The position numbers and the translations under genes were made by a program. Shown in pieces: positions 19,054 through 28,042 of a stretch of 57,503 nt of DNA. Where the stretch lies: positions 1-57,503 of the forward strand of contig NZ_JACJQJ010000052.1 in NCBI RefSeq assembly GCF_014696615.1, given 5' to 3'. The DNA is from Nostoc linckia FACHB-104 (lineage in GTDB: Bacteria; Cyanobacteriota; Cyanobacteriia; Cyanobacteriales; Nostocaceae). Position 1 is the first letter of the stretch. Every line of letters begins with the position of its first letter. The notes below the pieces were generated by a model. It searched no databases. It saw only the letters and a program-made list of their open reading frames with translations, and was not told the origin of the DNA.

Positions 19054-19272
19054 AGGACTTACGCAAAAGTCATACAATTACGTCATTACGAGCGTAAAGC
19101 GTTCGCGGAGCGTCCCGCAGGGATGGAATATTTTTTTAGTTGGAAGTCCCTTAGCGTCTCGTTGGCGAAGCCTCTCGAAGAGAAGAGAAGCGACGTAATC
19201 GCCTGATATTCTGGGATTGCTTCCCTACACTGCGTTCCGGTCGCAATGACAAATTTTGTTTGCGTTAGTCCT
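19054..19272. mobile_element. 219-bp MITE-like element with 14-bp terminal inverted repeats
   Basis: The left end AGGACTTACGCAAA (19054-19067) is matched by the right end TTTGCGTTAGTCCT (19259-19272), its inverted complement at 13 of 14 positions. The interior has no transposase. It has the GC-rich palindromic blocks usual in Nostoc-type repeats: GCGTTCGCGGAGCGTCCCGC near 19098 and the CTCTCGAAGAGAAGAG region near 19172. It is therefore probably mobilised in trans. The same outer end, AGGACTTACGCAA, occurs at 57404-57416. Target-site duplications are not obvious. Confidence 0.7.
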
Positions 19273-19515
19273 GACACTATTAAGCATTTTCCTTGCTGCT
19301 GGCTCCCTGCTTCTTCGTTGAACTATTAAGATAGATAAAGTCTGACTTATTCCTAATAGTTAATTATGAGGATATCTTGAGCATGATTACTAAGTATACA
19401 AATATGCTCATAGGCTAAAACACATCCAATTTGTTGATCTCCATTTCATCAAAATCTTATAGCATGGGCATCTTGCCTAAGCTAATACGCGTCTAAATTG
19501 CATAACTACTAATAA

Positions 19516-19552
19516 GGGCTGTTGACTGTCAACGGTTAACAGTCAACAGCCC
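19516..19552. repeat. perfect 14-bp inverted repeat
   Basis: Arms 19516-19529 (GGGCTGTTGACTGT) and 19539-19552 are exact inverted complements around a 9-nt loop, CAACGGTTA. No T-run follows. It lies about 160 nt before the SDR gene. It may be a dispersed palindrome or an operator. Confidence 0.7.
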
Positions 19553-19710
19553 ACACAATAGATTGTGCAGCTTCAAAGCAGAATAGCTTACCCAATTGAT
19601 GCGATTTAAATGTGGAATAGTTGACTGATTTCAATTTCCAGCATTGATCAAGCACTTACCAAGCTTTTCGAGACAGTAAAGGCTGAAAATATTGATATAA
19701 GGTCATTCAT

Positions 19711-20586
19711 ATGATTCTAGTCACTGGAGCAACGGGGGGAATTGGTCGCAGAGTCGTGCGACTTTTACGCCAACAAGAGAAATCAGTGCGAGCATTTGTT
19801 CGCCTCAGTTCTCGTTACAGCGAATTAGAACACCGAGGATCTGAAATCTTCATCGGTGATTTACAGCAAGAAAAGGATATTCAGCAAGCTTGTAAAGGTG
19901 TTGATTATATTATCAGCGCTCATGGTTCTGACAGTGATGCTTTATCCTTAGACTATCGCGCCAACATTGAGCTAATTGACCAAGCAAAAGCCAATGGGGT
20001 AAAGCACTTTGTATTTATTTCCGTCCTGGGTGCTGATAGAGGCTATGAAGATGCACCTGTATTCAAAGCCAAACGCGCTGTAGAGAAATATCTAGAAGCT
20101 AGTGGCGTTAACTACACTATTTTACGTCCGACTGGATTAGCATCAAATTTGCTAACATTAGCAGAACGGTTTCGCGAAACAGGGTTGTATCTGCTAATTG
20201 GTGACCCCAAAAATCGGACTTCCATTGTCAGTACAGATGATTTGGCTAAAATAGCGGTCGATTCTTTGACAGTTGAAGGCGCTCGTAACCAAACTTTAGC
20301 AGTAGGAGGCCCTGAAATTTTGTTCCGTGGGGATATTCCGCAGATTTTTGGTCGCATCTTCAACAAACAGCCAATAGTCATCAACCCACCACTATTTGCC
20401 ATTGATGGGTTACGCAGTACCTTAGGTTTATTTAATCCCCAAACCCAACAAGCTTTGGGAACCTATCGAACTTTGCTCGCCAATGAATTTTTCTGCACAA
20501 AAGAGGAGATAACCAATTTAGAAAAGATTTTTAACTTTAAATTGGAAACATTAGAAAATTTTGTGCGGCGCTATTTAGCAGTGTAG
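19711..20586 (+). CDS. NmrA/atypical SDR-family NAD(P)-binding protein
   Basis: A 291-residue atypical short-chain dehydrogenase/reductase. The N-terminal dinucleotide-binding motif is ILVTGATGGIGRRVVRLL (TGxxGxxG). The fold continues with GDLQQEKDIQQACKGVDYIIS and FVFISVLGA. The usual Tyr-x3-Lys catalytic pair is not evident, as in the NmrA-like and Ycf39-like groups. Some members act as redox sensors or as photosystem II/pigment assembly factors; the role here is not determined. The start ATG follows TATAAGGTCATTCAT, with AAGG as a modest ribosome binding site. Confidence 0.85.
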   Translation: MILVTGATGGIGRRVVRLLRQQEKSVRAFVRLSSRYSELEHRGSEIFIGDLQQEKDIQQACKGVDYIISAHGSDSDALSLDYRANIELIDQAKANGVKHFVFISVLGADRGYEDAPVFKAKRAVEKYLEASGVNYTILRPTGLASNLLTLAERFRETGLYLLIGDPKNRTSIVSTDDLAKIAVDSLTVEGARNQTLAVGGPEILFRGDIPQIFGRIFNKQPIVINPPLFAIDGLRSTLGLFNPQTQQALGTYRTLLANEFFCTKEEITNLEKIFNFKLETLENFVRRYLAV

Positions 20587-20589
20587 GGA

Positions 20590-20745
20590 ATAAGGGATTG
20601 GGGACTTGGTGAGGTAGAGGGGCAGGGGGCAGGGAGCAGGGGGGAAATTTTCAATTACCAATTACCCATTACCAATTACTCAATGCCCAATGCCCAATGC
20701 CCCATTCCCAATGACAAATGACAAAGGACAAATAACAAAACTTTT
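20590..20745. repeat. heptamer repeat tract upstream of the HlyD gene
   Basis: Consecutive blocks of 7-nt units: GGCAGGG/GGAGCAG (about 20620-20645), ATTACCA/ATTACCC (20653-20680), TGCCCAA (20682-20703) and ATGACAA/GGACAAA (20711-20740). They fill the whole gap between the SDR stop and the ATG at 20746, so the promoter or ribosome binding site of the next gene lies in or beside repeat DNA. Confidence 0.75.
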
Positions 20746-22242
20746 ATGAAATATTCCCTAGTTGCGAATGCGACTCAAGCGCGTCAGACTAAAGAGCGAT
20801 TTGCTAAACCAGATGAACAACTGTCTTATGAATTGGGTAAGGCAGTACAGGAATTGCCACCGTTATACACTAGATTGTTAGCGGGAACGGTTAGCCTCAT
20901 TGTATTTGGGGCGATCGCATGGGCACATTTCTCGGAAATTGATGAAGTAGCGATCGCCTCAGGGGAATTAATTGCATCTACACAAGTCCGGCCTATCACC
21001 TCTTTAGGTGGTGGCACAATTATTAAAATTAAAGTTAAAGAAGGCGATCGCGTTAATAAGGATCAAGTTTTAATTCAACGCGATCCAGATTTACAACAAA
21101 GCGATGTTAATCGCTTGGCTAAATCTACACAGTTGATTCAAGAAGATTTACAGCGTTTGGATGCTGAACGTGTGGGAGTCAAAAGTACTGGGACAAAAAT
21201 CCAAGATGAGTTGTTAAACTCGCGGCTAGCAGACTTCCAAGCACGTCAAGCCACTGCGGAAGCGGAAGCTAATCGCCAGCAAGCAATCATGGATCAGGCA
21301 AAAGTGCGACTCAATCGCTTACAAGAAAACTTAGTCAATGCCAAAAGTAGTTTAGCCAACGCCAAAACCAACTTAATCAACGCTCAAACTATTAGTCTAA
21401 AAGTAGAAAATAATTTGGCGATCGCTCAAAAAAGAGAACAAAGCCTACGCACTTTGATGACTCCTGGTGCTGTACCCAGAGTTGATTACCTAGAAGCACA
21501 AGAAAGGTTAAATCGGGCTACTACAGAAATTACTAGGGCTAAAGATGAAATAACTAACGCTCAAAATAAAATTATCGAGGCGCAAGATAGAGTTACATCC
21601 CTAGAAAAAGATATCGCCGCCCAAGCCCAAGAAATTCGCCAAGCCGAAGAAGCCTATCAAGCTGCACGCAATCAAGCACAGCGTTTAGCTTCAGAACGCC
21701 AAAGTGAAATTCTCTCCCAAATTAACAAGCGAAAAGAAGAACTTACCAATGTTGCTGGTCAATTAGAACAAGCAAGAAAGCAAGAAGACGAGGAAACAAT
21801 TAAAGCACCCTTTGCGGGCACAATTTACAAAATTAAAGCCACCAAGGGGCCAGTACAAGCCGGTGAAGAGTTACTTTCAATTTTACCGGAAGGGGAAGAT
21901 ATGCTACTAGAAGTCAAAGTCCTCAACCGCGATATCGGATTTATCGGCGAGGGGATGAAAGCAAAGGTAAAAATGGCAACTTTTCCCTTTCAAGAATTTG
22001 GTGTCATTGAAGGAGAAGTGGTGCAAGTTAGTCCCAATGCAGTGACCGATGAAAAATTGGGTTTAGTATTCCCCACCAGAATTAAGCTCAATAAACACTC
22101 AATTACAGTCCGGGGTCAAGAAGTTGCATTTACTCCAGGGATGGCTGCTAATGGTGAAATTGTCACTCGTAAAAAGTCGGTTTTAACATTCATTATGGAA
22201 CCAGTAACCCGACGATTTAGCGAGGCTTTTTCTGTAAGGTAG
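20746..22242 (+). CDS. HlyD-family membrane fusion protein, type I secretion adaptor
   Basis: A 498-residue periplasmic adaptor. It has a cytoplasmic N-terminus and one membrane helix (about 43-62, LLAGTVSLIVFGAIAWAHF). A biotinyl-lipoyl half follows (SLGGGTIIKIKVKEGDRVNKDQVLI), then a long coiled-coil hairpin (about 125-345, rich in Gln, Ala and Glu). The second lipoyl half is IKAPFAGTIYKIKATKGPVQAGEELLSI, and a beta-barrel region follows. The length and the cytoplasmic N-terminal extension match HlyD/PrtE adaptors that work with an ABC exporter and a TolC-like channel. Neither partner is adjacent. The next two genes, convergent to it, encode leaderless proteases that could be its cargo; this is inferred from position. 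Confidence 0.9.
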   Translation: MKYSLVANATQARQTKERFAKPDEQLSYELGKAVQELPPLYTRLLAGTVSLIVFGAIAWAHFSEIDEVAIASGELIASTQVRPITSLGGGTIIKIKVKEGDRVNKDQVLIQRDPDLQQSDVNRLAKSTQLIQEDLQRLDAERVGVKSTGTKIQDELLNSRLADFQARQATAEAEANRQQAIMDQAKVRLNRLQENLVNAKSSLANAKTNLINAQTISLKVENNLAIAQKREQSLRTLMTPGAVPRVDYLEAQERLNRATTEITRAKDEITNAQNKIIEAQDRVTSLEKDIAAQAQEIRQAEEAYQAARNQAQRLASERQSEILSQINKRKEELTNVAGQLEQARKQEDEETIKAPFAGTIYKIKATKGPVQAGEELLSILPEGEDMLLEVKVLNRDIGFIGEGMKAKVKMATFPFQEFGVIEGEVVQVSPNAVTDEKLGLVFPTRIKLNKHSITVRGQEVAFTPGMAANGEIVTRKKSVLTFIMEPVTRRFSEAFSVR

Positions 22243-22507
22243 GATGAAAATCAATATTTGTCGGTTAAGGGGAAAAAGGGGAATGGGAAAAGGGAAAGAA
22301 AAAATTTATAGCCCTTAATTTTTAACCTTTTATCCTTAACTAATTTTGAGTTCAAAACGCTTAACCGAGTAGTATTGGGATGAGAATTAAATAGTTTTTG
22401 GCTAAGTTTTGATATTCCTTGTATTTGCTAAAAAGGGGAATAGAAAAAGGGAAATAAAAAACCTGTAACCCTTTCCGCTTTTCCCCTTAAGCAAATGTCT
22501 TGCCGTT

Positions 22508-25429
22508 CTAGGCCGATGCTACCTTATTAAAATTCAATTTGTAACCAGTATCCACTAAGAGCTTGTTGCCCAGAGAGTCTAGATAGTTGCTAGCAAAAAC
22601 ATCAATATAGTAATTACCCGCAACTAGATTAGAAAGATTAAACGATTCTGACGTAGTACCACTATTTGCAGAAGTGGCGATGACTTCACCTGTATCAATC
22701 AAGCCATTATTATTGGCATCGTAAATTAATCTCATATCTGCATTTGCAGTCAAGTTACTGAGAGTAGCTGATATATTGCCTGTACCACCTAGTTGAATGC
22801 GGTGGAGTCGGTCGGTAAATTCGCTATTGACTACATAGGAGTAATATCCGCCAGTAAAACTAGTACCTGCAGCTACAACATTACCGTTGTTATAGTTATA
22901 AACCACGTTAGCCAGAGAACTTTGCGATCCACCTAAGGGCAAACTATAAGGTTGCGCCGCACCATAGTTAAGATTCCAGCCAATATCTCGCAGCGCCGCT
23001 AGAGACAATTGGCTAAAGGACGAGGCTGCGCCTTTAGTGATATGAGTCATGGTTTCACTACCAAAGACTTCCTCTTTCCAATGGAGATAGTCAGAACCTA
23101 CGCCGATACCTGTTGTCATGGGGATGGCTGTTTGGCTAAATGTTCCTCTTAATTCCCCATAAGCCCAACCTGCATAGGTATTGGCTTTATAAGTTCCCGT
23201 AGCTGGATCGACATCTGAACTGTTGAGTAAGCCGACAAGTCCTAAAGCGTGACCAATCTCGTGAATAATTATGTCTGGAGTATAATTAGTAACTGTGTTT
23301 AAAGTATTGAGATAGCTACTACTGAGTGTCAATTGTCCAGAAGTCGGTAATATATGACCTTTAGCATCTGTGGCTGTGCTTAAATAGTCACCTTGAGCTA
23401 AAGTACTGCCACTAATGGAAGTGTCCTCAAAAACTTTCAATGTAAAAGTTTGAGCGGTATTGAAACTGCTATAAGCGATCGCATTTTTCCAAAAGTTGAT
23501 TGCCTTTTGAATCGTAGCTTGTGCAGTAGCGTTGATGTTGCTACCAAAGGAAGGACTAATCGTAAAATTCAGATTATCGCTAGCAGCAGGGGTAAAGTTC
23601 GTGGTGAGATTATAGTTAGCAGTTTGATTGTTATAGCTCATCACTTGCAGATAATAATTACCCGCATCCAGAAAACGACGAATAGATTCGCTAGTAGTAC
23701 CACGTTCCCATTGCCAAGCTAGAATCTCTCCAGTATCTAAAACTCCAGTTGTAGAGTTGTAGAGTTGAGCAGTATCAATCGCACCATTCCCATTAATATC
23801 TTTAATTAAGCGAACATCAGCATCGCTAGTTAAACCAGTCAAATTTGCTGTAAACACACCAGACTGATTCACACTAAAGCGGTAAAAGTCATTAATATCT
23901 GTAGCACTGACTGTTTCATTCCGTGAGAAAACTGCTGAAGTAGAAAATTCAGCATTACCTAAAGAATTACCTGGATCTGTTGAAGGATTAGCTGAGACAG
24001 TCAAATTATAGTTAGTGGCAGTACTACCCGATTGATAAACTTGAACATAATAATTACCCGCACCTAATTTAAGGCTCATGGACTCTGCTGTCGATCCAGG
24101 ATTAGTGCTAGTTTGAATAACTGCTCCATTACTGTTAAGCAACTGCACATTAGCATCTGCACTTAATTCGTTAAGTGAGAGGTTAAAGTCGCTATAACTC
24201 GATAAGTTGAACTCATAATAATCATTGCAGTCAACAGCGCTGAGGCGATCGCGGAAATTACCACTACCACTCACTGTACCCACCTTAAAAGCATTAGCAG
24301 TGGTATTACTAGCAATATCAATAGCAGTTGGTTCGCTCAAGTTAGTGCTAACCCCAGTAATTTGCCAGTTAGCATCGGTAACGCCATCAAAGAACACACC
24401 GTTGAGGAGTTGAGCGCTACTCATATACCACAAGGCATTTTGCCCGTTAGCAGAGTTGCGCCACACAATGTCTGAGTAACCATCATTATTGAAATCAGCC
24501 GTTCCTTCAATTTTCCAGTTAGTATCAGCAACACCATTAAAGAACACACCGTTAAGAAGTTGATCGCCCTTCATGTACCACAAGGCATTTTGCCCGTTAG
24601 CAGAATTGCGCCACACGATGTCTGAGTAACCATCCTTATTGAAATCAGACGTTCCTTCAATTTTCCAGTTAGTATCGGCAACGTTATTAAAGAACACACC
24701 GTTGAGAAGTTGATCGCCCTTCATGTACCACAAGGCATTTTGCCCGTTAGCAGAGTTGCGCCACACGATGTCTGAGTAACCATCCTTATTGAAATCACCT
24801 GTTCCCTGAATTTTCCAATTAGTATCGGCAACACCATTAAAGAACACACCGTTAAGGAGTTGCTCGCCATTCATGTACCACAAGGCATTTTGCCCGTTAG
24901 CAGAATTGCGCCATACGATATCTGAATAACCGTCATTATTGAAATCACCAGTTCCCTCAATTTTCCAACTAGTATCGGCAACGCCATTAAAGAAAACGCC
25001 GTTGAGAAGTGTATCATTATTCATGTACCACAAGGCATTTTGCCCTGTAGCAGAGTTGCGCCATACTAAGTCTGTTTGATGGCTTTGAGTTCCTACAGAA
25101 AGACTGTAGTTAGTCTCAGAATTATTAGTGCCTTGGTAAACCCGAATGTAATAACTTCCAGCATCCAGAATACTATTAATTGATTCAGATATACTGTTGG
25201 GATTTGCCGATCTAGCAATCAATCCACCACTACTGTTGAGTAGTTCTAAATTGGCATCGGCACTCAAACTATGGAGGCACATATTAAAGGCACTGCGACT
25301 ACTCAAATTGAAGCCATAGTAGTCGTTAGTATCACCAACTCCCACCCAATCGTTGAAGCTTTGGGTGCTGGAATTAAGGTTGAGACCTAAAGCTGTATTT
25401 AACGTATTACCTGCATTGTCAAAAGGCAT
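22508..25429 (-). CDS. leishmanolysin-like (M8-type) metalloprotease with PPC domains and 50-residue FG-GAP-like repeats
   Basis: A 973-residue protein without a signal peptide (starts MPFDNAGNTLNTALGL). Order: a pre-peptidase-C-like beta domain (about 5-112); five 50-residue repeats around DFNxDGYSDIVWRNS (about 118-365), resembling FG-GAP/VCBS blades with Ca-binding loops; two more PPC-like domains (about 375-620); a metallopeptidase domain; a last PPC-like domain (about 845-970). The zinc motif is HEIGHALG (His723, Glu724, His727). The metzincin third ligand at the usual HExxHxxGxxH position is Gly. Instead His783, in YLHWKEEVFGSETMTH, fits the distant ligand of leishmanolysin-type M8 peptidases, and SLAALRDIGWNLNY after it also matches M8. 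It is probably exported by type I secretion; the HlyD gene ends 266 nt away. Confidence 0.85.
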   Translation of the reverse strand: MPFDNAGNTLNTALGLNLNSSTQSFNDWVGVGDTNDYYGFNLSSRSAFNMCLHSLSADANLELLNSSGGLIARSANPNSISESINSILDAGSYYIRVYQGTNNSETNYSLSVGTQSHQTDLVWRNSATGQNALWYMNNDTLLNGVFFNGVADTSWKIEGTGDFNNDGYSDIVWRNSANGQNALWYMNGEQLLNGVFFNGVADTNWKIQGTGDFNKDGYSDIVWRNSANGQNALWYMKGDQLLNGVFFNNVADTNWKIEGTSDFNKDGYSDIVWRNSANGQNALWYMKGDQLLNGVFFNGVADTNWKIEGTADFNNDGYSDIVWRNSANGQNALWYMSSAQLLNGVFFDGVTDANWQITGVSTNLSEPTAIDIASNTTANAFKVGTVSGSGNFRDRLSAVDCNDYYEFNLSSYSDFNLSLNELSADANVQLLNSNGAVIQTSTNPGSTAESMSLKLGAGNYYVQVYQSGSTATNYNLTVSANPSTDPGNSLGNAEFSTSAVFSRNETVSATDINDFYRFSVNQSGVFTANLTGLTSDADVRLIKDINGNGAIDTAQLYNSTTGVLDTGEILAWQWERGTTSESIRRFLDAGNYYLQVMSYNNQTANYNLTTNFTPAASDNLNFTISPSFGSNINATAQATIQKAINFWKNAIAYSSFNTAQTFTLKVFEDTSISGSTLAQGDYLSTATDAKGHILPTSGQLTLSSSYLNTLNTVTNYTPDIIIHEIGHALGLVGLLNSSDVDPATGTYKANTYAGWAYGELRGTFSQTAIPMTTGIGVGSDYLHWKEEVFGSETMTHITKGAASSFSQLSLAALRDIGWNLNYGAAQPYSLPLGGSQSSLANVVYNYNNGNVVAAGTSFTGGYYSYVVNSEFTDRLHRIQLGGTGNISATLSNLTANADMRLIYDANNNGLIDTGEVIATSANSGTTSESFNLSNLVAGNYYIDVFASNYLDSLGNKLLVDTGYKLNFNKVASA
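24361..25075 (-). repeat. five tandem 150-bp in-gene repeats
   Basis: Near-identical 150-bp units are registered at 24391, 24541, 24691, 24841 and 24991 on the segment AGAACACACC. They encode the 50-residue repeat with conserved SANGQNALWYM. The central three or four units are almost identical at DNA level, so copy number can change by recombination or replication slippage. Confidence 0.9.
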
Positions 25430-25776
25430 AAATATACCTATCTCATTGGCTTAAATTACACCCTTGAACACCTTGCTAGCTAAAGGTTTCATAAGGAAAT
25501 AAACGGGCAGAATTGATTCGATTCTGCGCTTGGTTATGTAAAATAGCCTGGGTATACCTGCCCATTTTTAAATGAAAATATGATGACTTATCAGTATATT
25601 TTCGTTATTTGCCAATAATAATTCAGCCAAAATATGGCGCTATTTCTATTTCAAAATGAGACAATCAATATTTTTACTTGATACCTAAAGTCTTAAATTA
25701 ACAATAGTATTCAGTAAATATCACATTCAGTTATGCAAGGTACTTGATGAGATATTCTGACAACAATAAAGCTGAT

Positions 25777-25809
25777 AAAAAACTCCACCCAAAAGGGGAT
25801 GGAGTTTTT
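25777..25809 (-). terminator. hairpin with T-tracts, probably bidirectional
   Basis: The arms AAAAAACTCCACCC and GGGGATGGAGTTTTT form a strong stem with an AAAA loop and A/T tracts on both sides, so it can terminate in either direction. It lies between the subtilase gene (upstream on the minus strand) and the metalloprotease gene, suggesting separate transcripts. Confidence 0.75.
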
Positions 25810-26160
25810 GGGCATAGAGAATGAGGCAATAGAACACTGATAAATTCGTCAAAAATGACTGATGTATTAATTTAAATTAATATTAAAGATTTATTGCGTA
25901 TTATTACTGTAAACAATAATTTTTTTGATACTTTGCTTTAAAATTTATCAAAATAAAAGTTGTAAATGTAACTTTTTATACAATAACCAATAAAATGGGG
26001 GTAATTCATCTGTTGATCGCTTTCTTTTATGGATGCGTAAGCGATCGCATAGTGAAGATTTTAAGTTCTGTACTTTGAAGTACTGGAGTGTTTATACCAA
26101 TCTTGAATCAAGAATGCGAGAGATGGGTAGGGGTCAATACCACTCACTTTACCAAGATTT

Positions 26161-26193
26161 AGATCCCCGACTTTTTCAAAAAGTTGAGGATCT
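26161..26193. repeat. dispersed palindrome of AGATCCCCGACTTTTT type
   Basis: A 33-nt near-palindrome: arms AGATCCCCGACTTTTT and AAAAAGTTGAGGATCT pair at 14 of 16 positions around one C. Similar palindromes occur throughout Nostoc-group genomes. It is 62 nt after the subtilase stop and may also serve as its transcript end. Confidence 0.65.
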
Positions 26194-26254
26194 GGACAGC
26201 AGTGTTCATGAAAACTGCCAAGGCTACCCATTTCATGATGGCTACTTCAGCAGC

Positions 26255-27715
26255 TTAAATGTTAACGAACCATTTCCGCAATTCATCTACTTGTTCTTGG
26301 AATTGTCGCAGAATCTTTTCTACATCGGTTGCTGACTCATCATCATTTTTGGGGTCATCTTTCAAGCTGTTGTAACTGCTGCTGTTGAAATCGCTCTCAT
26401 AGTATCGCAATTGTGACCAGGTATCAGCTTGGAAACTGTAATTGCTTTCAGCCTCAGAGGTAATATTTAAGCTGAAATCAGCCAGATGATTCTCATTGAG
26501 GGGGTTAATATTCAAACTAGAAGTAGACATTTGTGTACTATTAGCTGCTATCTCTGCAATGAACTGACTAATAACGGAACCCGCACCAAAGCCAAGGTTG
26601 GGATCTGAGCTATTATTTCCAGCAGTCTGTGTGATAATTTGACGTACTTGAGCATCTGTTAAAAGCGGATTAGCACTCAGCATTAAAGCTACAACCCCAG
26701 CAACGTGGGGAGTTGCCATTGAAGTACCGCTATAATAAGCATACTGATCGCCAGGTATTGATGAGTAAATATTAACTCCTGGTGCTGTGACGTAGGCGAG
26801 TTGAGATATTCCTGGTTGGTTAGAAAAGTCAGCAATGTTATTGTTCTGATCTACTGCTCCAACTGCTAGTCCCCACTGATCGGCATAGCTGCCGGGGTAA
26901 GATATGACGGGTAAACCATTATTACCAGCAGCCATCACCACAACTACCCCTTTTTTGCTGGCATATTCAATGGCTGATGCTAGAGTGCTGTTAGGAAAGT
27001 TGCTCCCAAGGCTGAGATTAATTACATCTGCTCCTTGATTTACAGCATAGTAAATACCATTAGCGATAGAGCTAACCGAACCTGCACCACCATCATTAAG
27101 TGCTTTGACAGGCATAATTTTGGCATTATAGGCAACTCCAGTCACACCAAAACCATTGTTTTCTCCAGCAATAGTGCCAGAAACATGAGTGCCATGACCA
27201 TTTCTATCCATGACTTCATTAGTGTTGTCTATAAAGTTCCAACCGTGGACATCATCGATGTAGCCATCGCCATCATCATCTATACCATTACCAGCAACTT
27301 CTCTAGTATTAGTCCAAATATTATTTCTTAAATCTATATGGTTGTAGTCAACTCCAGTATCTATAACAGCAACTACAATGCCTTGACCTGTATATCCTCT
27401 AGCCCAGGCTTCTGGTGCTTTGACAAAGTCATCACCCCAATTTTCGCCACCAACATCAGGAACATCAGCAAAGGTATTTTGACCGATAGCTTTAGCAACT
27501 GCTGCTGACGCATTTACCAACCCGTAGCCTGTAGCAGAGTCATAACTTTGGGTACTAAAAGTATCGTTACTATTAATTGTTGCGTCAAAACTACTACGGC
27601 TATTGTTGTTTAAGCTGTAGTTATCTCGAGGATTAAAAGTATCTACTGAGGAGATAGGAGTGACATTTAGCCCATTATCAGTTAATGCTTTTTGATTAGT
27701 ATACTCAAGGGGCAT
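26255..27715 (-). CDS. subtilisin-family (S8) serine protease without signal peptide
   Basis: A 486-residue subtilase counted from the ATG at 27715, which has a GAGG ribosome binding site about 14 nt upstream. The longer frame from 27760 adds 15 residues with no RBS support. The triad is complete: Asp119 (AVIDTGVD), His174 (RNGHGTHVSG), Ser332 (SGTSMATPHVAG), with oxyanion Asn265 (AAGNNG). A Ca-binding loop, DDDGDGYIDD, lies at about 146-155. Residues 1-95 are a Ser/Asn-rich stretch plus SATGYGLVNAS, and replace a classical signal and propeptide. The last 100 or so residues after the catalytic core are acidic and Ser/Asn-rich. It is similar in layout to cyanobacterial calcium-dependent subtilases. 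Export, if any, would need a non-Sec route such as type I secretion. Confidence 0.92.
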   Translation of the reverse strand: MPLEYTNQKALTDNGLNVTPISSVDTFNPRDNYSLNNNSRSSFDATINSNDTFSTQSYDSATGYGLVNASAAVAKAIGQNTFADVPDVGGENWGDDFVKAPEAWARGYTGQGIVVAVIDTGVDYNHIDLRNNIWTNTREVAGNGIDDDGDGYIDDVHGWNFIDNTNEVMDRNGHGTHVSGTIAGENNGFGVTGVAYNAKIMPVKALNDGGAGSVSSIANGIYYAVNQGADVINLSLGSNFPNSTLASAIEYASKKGVVVVMAAGNNGLPVISYPGSYADQWGLAVGAVDQNNNIADFSNQPGISQLAYVTAPGVNIYSSIPGDQYAYYSGTSMATPHVAGVVALMLSANPLLTDAQVRQIITQTAGNNSSDPNLGFGAGSVISQFIAEIAANSTQMSTSSLNINPLNENHLADFSLNITSEAESNYSFQADTWSQLRYYESDFNSSSYNSLKDDPKNDDESATDVEKILRQFQEQVDELRKWFVNI

Positions 27716-28042
27716 AAGTAATTTTTCCTCAAAGATAAGAAGATTTTTTGACAGCCACAATTTTTAAAACCTCTGTCATTAAGAGGCTTTAAATAACAAC
27801 AATTCGTATTGCCAATAATTACTATGAAATTAAAGAAAAAAAAGATATTTTAATTACAAAGAACTTGTGAAAAACTGTAAAAAATATGGAATCATATAGG
27901 AAGCGGATTTGAGTTATGAAAAAATCTCAATTACCAGATGTACGTTACGCTATCGCTAACACACAGGACGCATTACGCACATAATTTCAAAAATCAAATA
28001 AGAGTCATATATCTTATCTGTATCACTGCACTCAGTTTTGTA
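27716..28042. other. 327-nt intergenic region
   Basis: AT-rich spacer upstream of the subtilase (minus strand) and downstream of the sugar-binding protein gene. Nothing beyond an expected promoter was recognised. Confidence 0.5.

Larger units (their letters stand above)
18965..19710. other. 746-nt intergenic region with MITE-like element and palindrome
   Basis: Holds three structures: a small hairpin at 18985-19003, a 219-bp element with terminal inverted repeats (19054-19272), and a perfect 14-bp inverted repeat (19516-19552). The remaining sequence shows no gene. Confidence 0.6.
25430..26254. other. 825-nt region between the two protease genes
   Basis: An AT-rich spacer holding a terminator hairpin (25777-25809) and a dispersed palindrome (26161-26193). 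A 100-codon plus-strand frame at 26033-26335 overlaps the subtilase end and is not supported. A HIP1 site lies at about 26040. Confidence 0.55.

Noticed and set aside
19086-19277. 63-codon minus frame within the MITE-like element
   Set aside because: Lies almost wholly in the element and encodes palindromic repeat sequence.
24361-25075. CRISPR-like periodicity
   Set aside because: The 150-bp units are coding repeats without spacers. The 15-bp and 21-bp arrays also have no unique spacers.
26033-26335. 100-codon plus-strand frame overlapping the subtilase 3' end
   Set aside because: Overlaps a dispersed palindrome and a sure gene on the other strand, with unnatural residue use.
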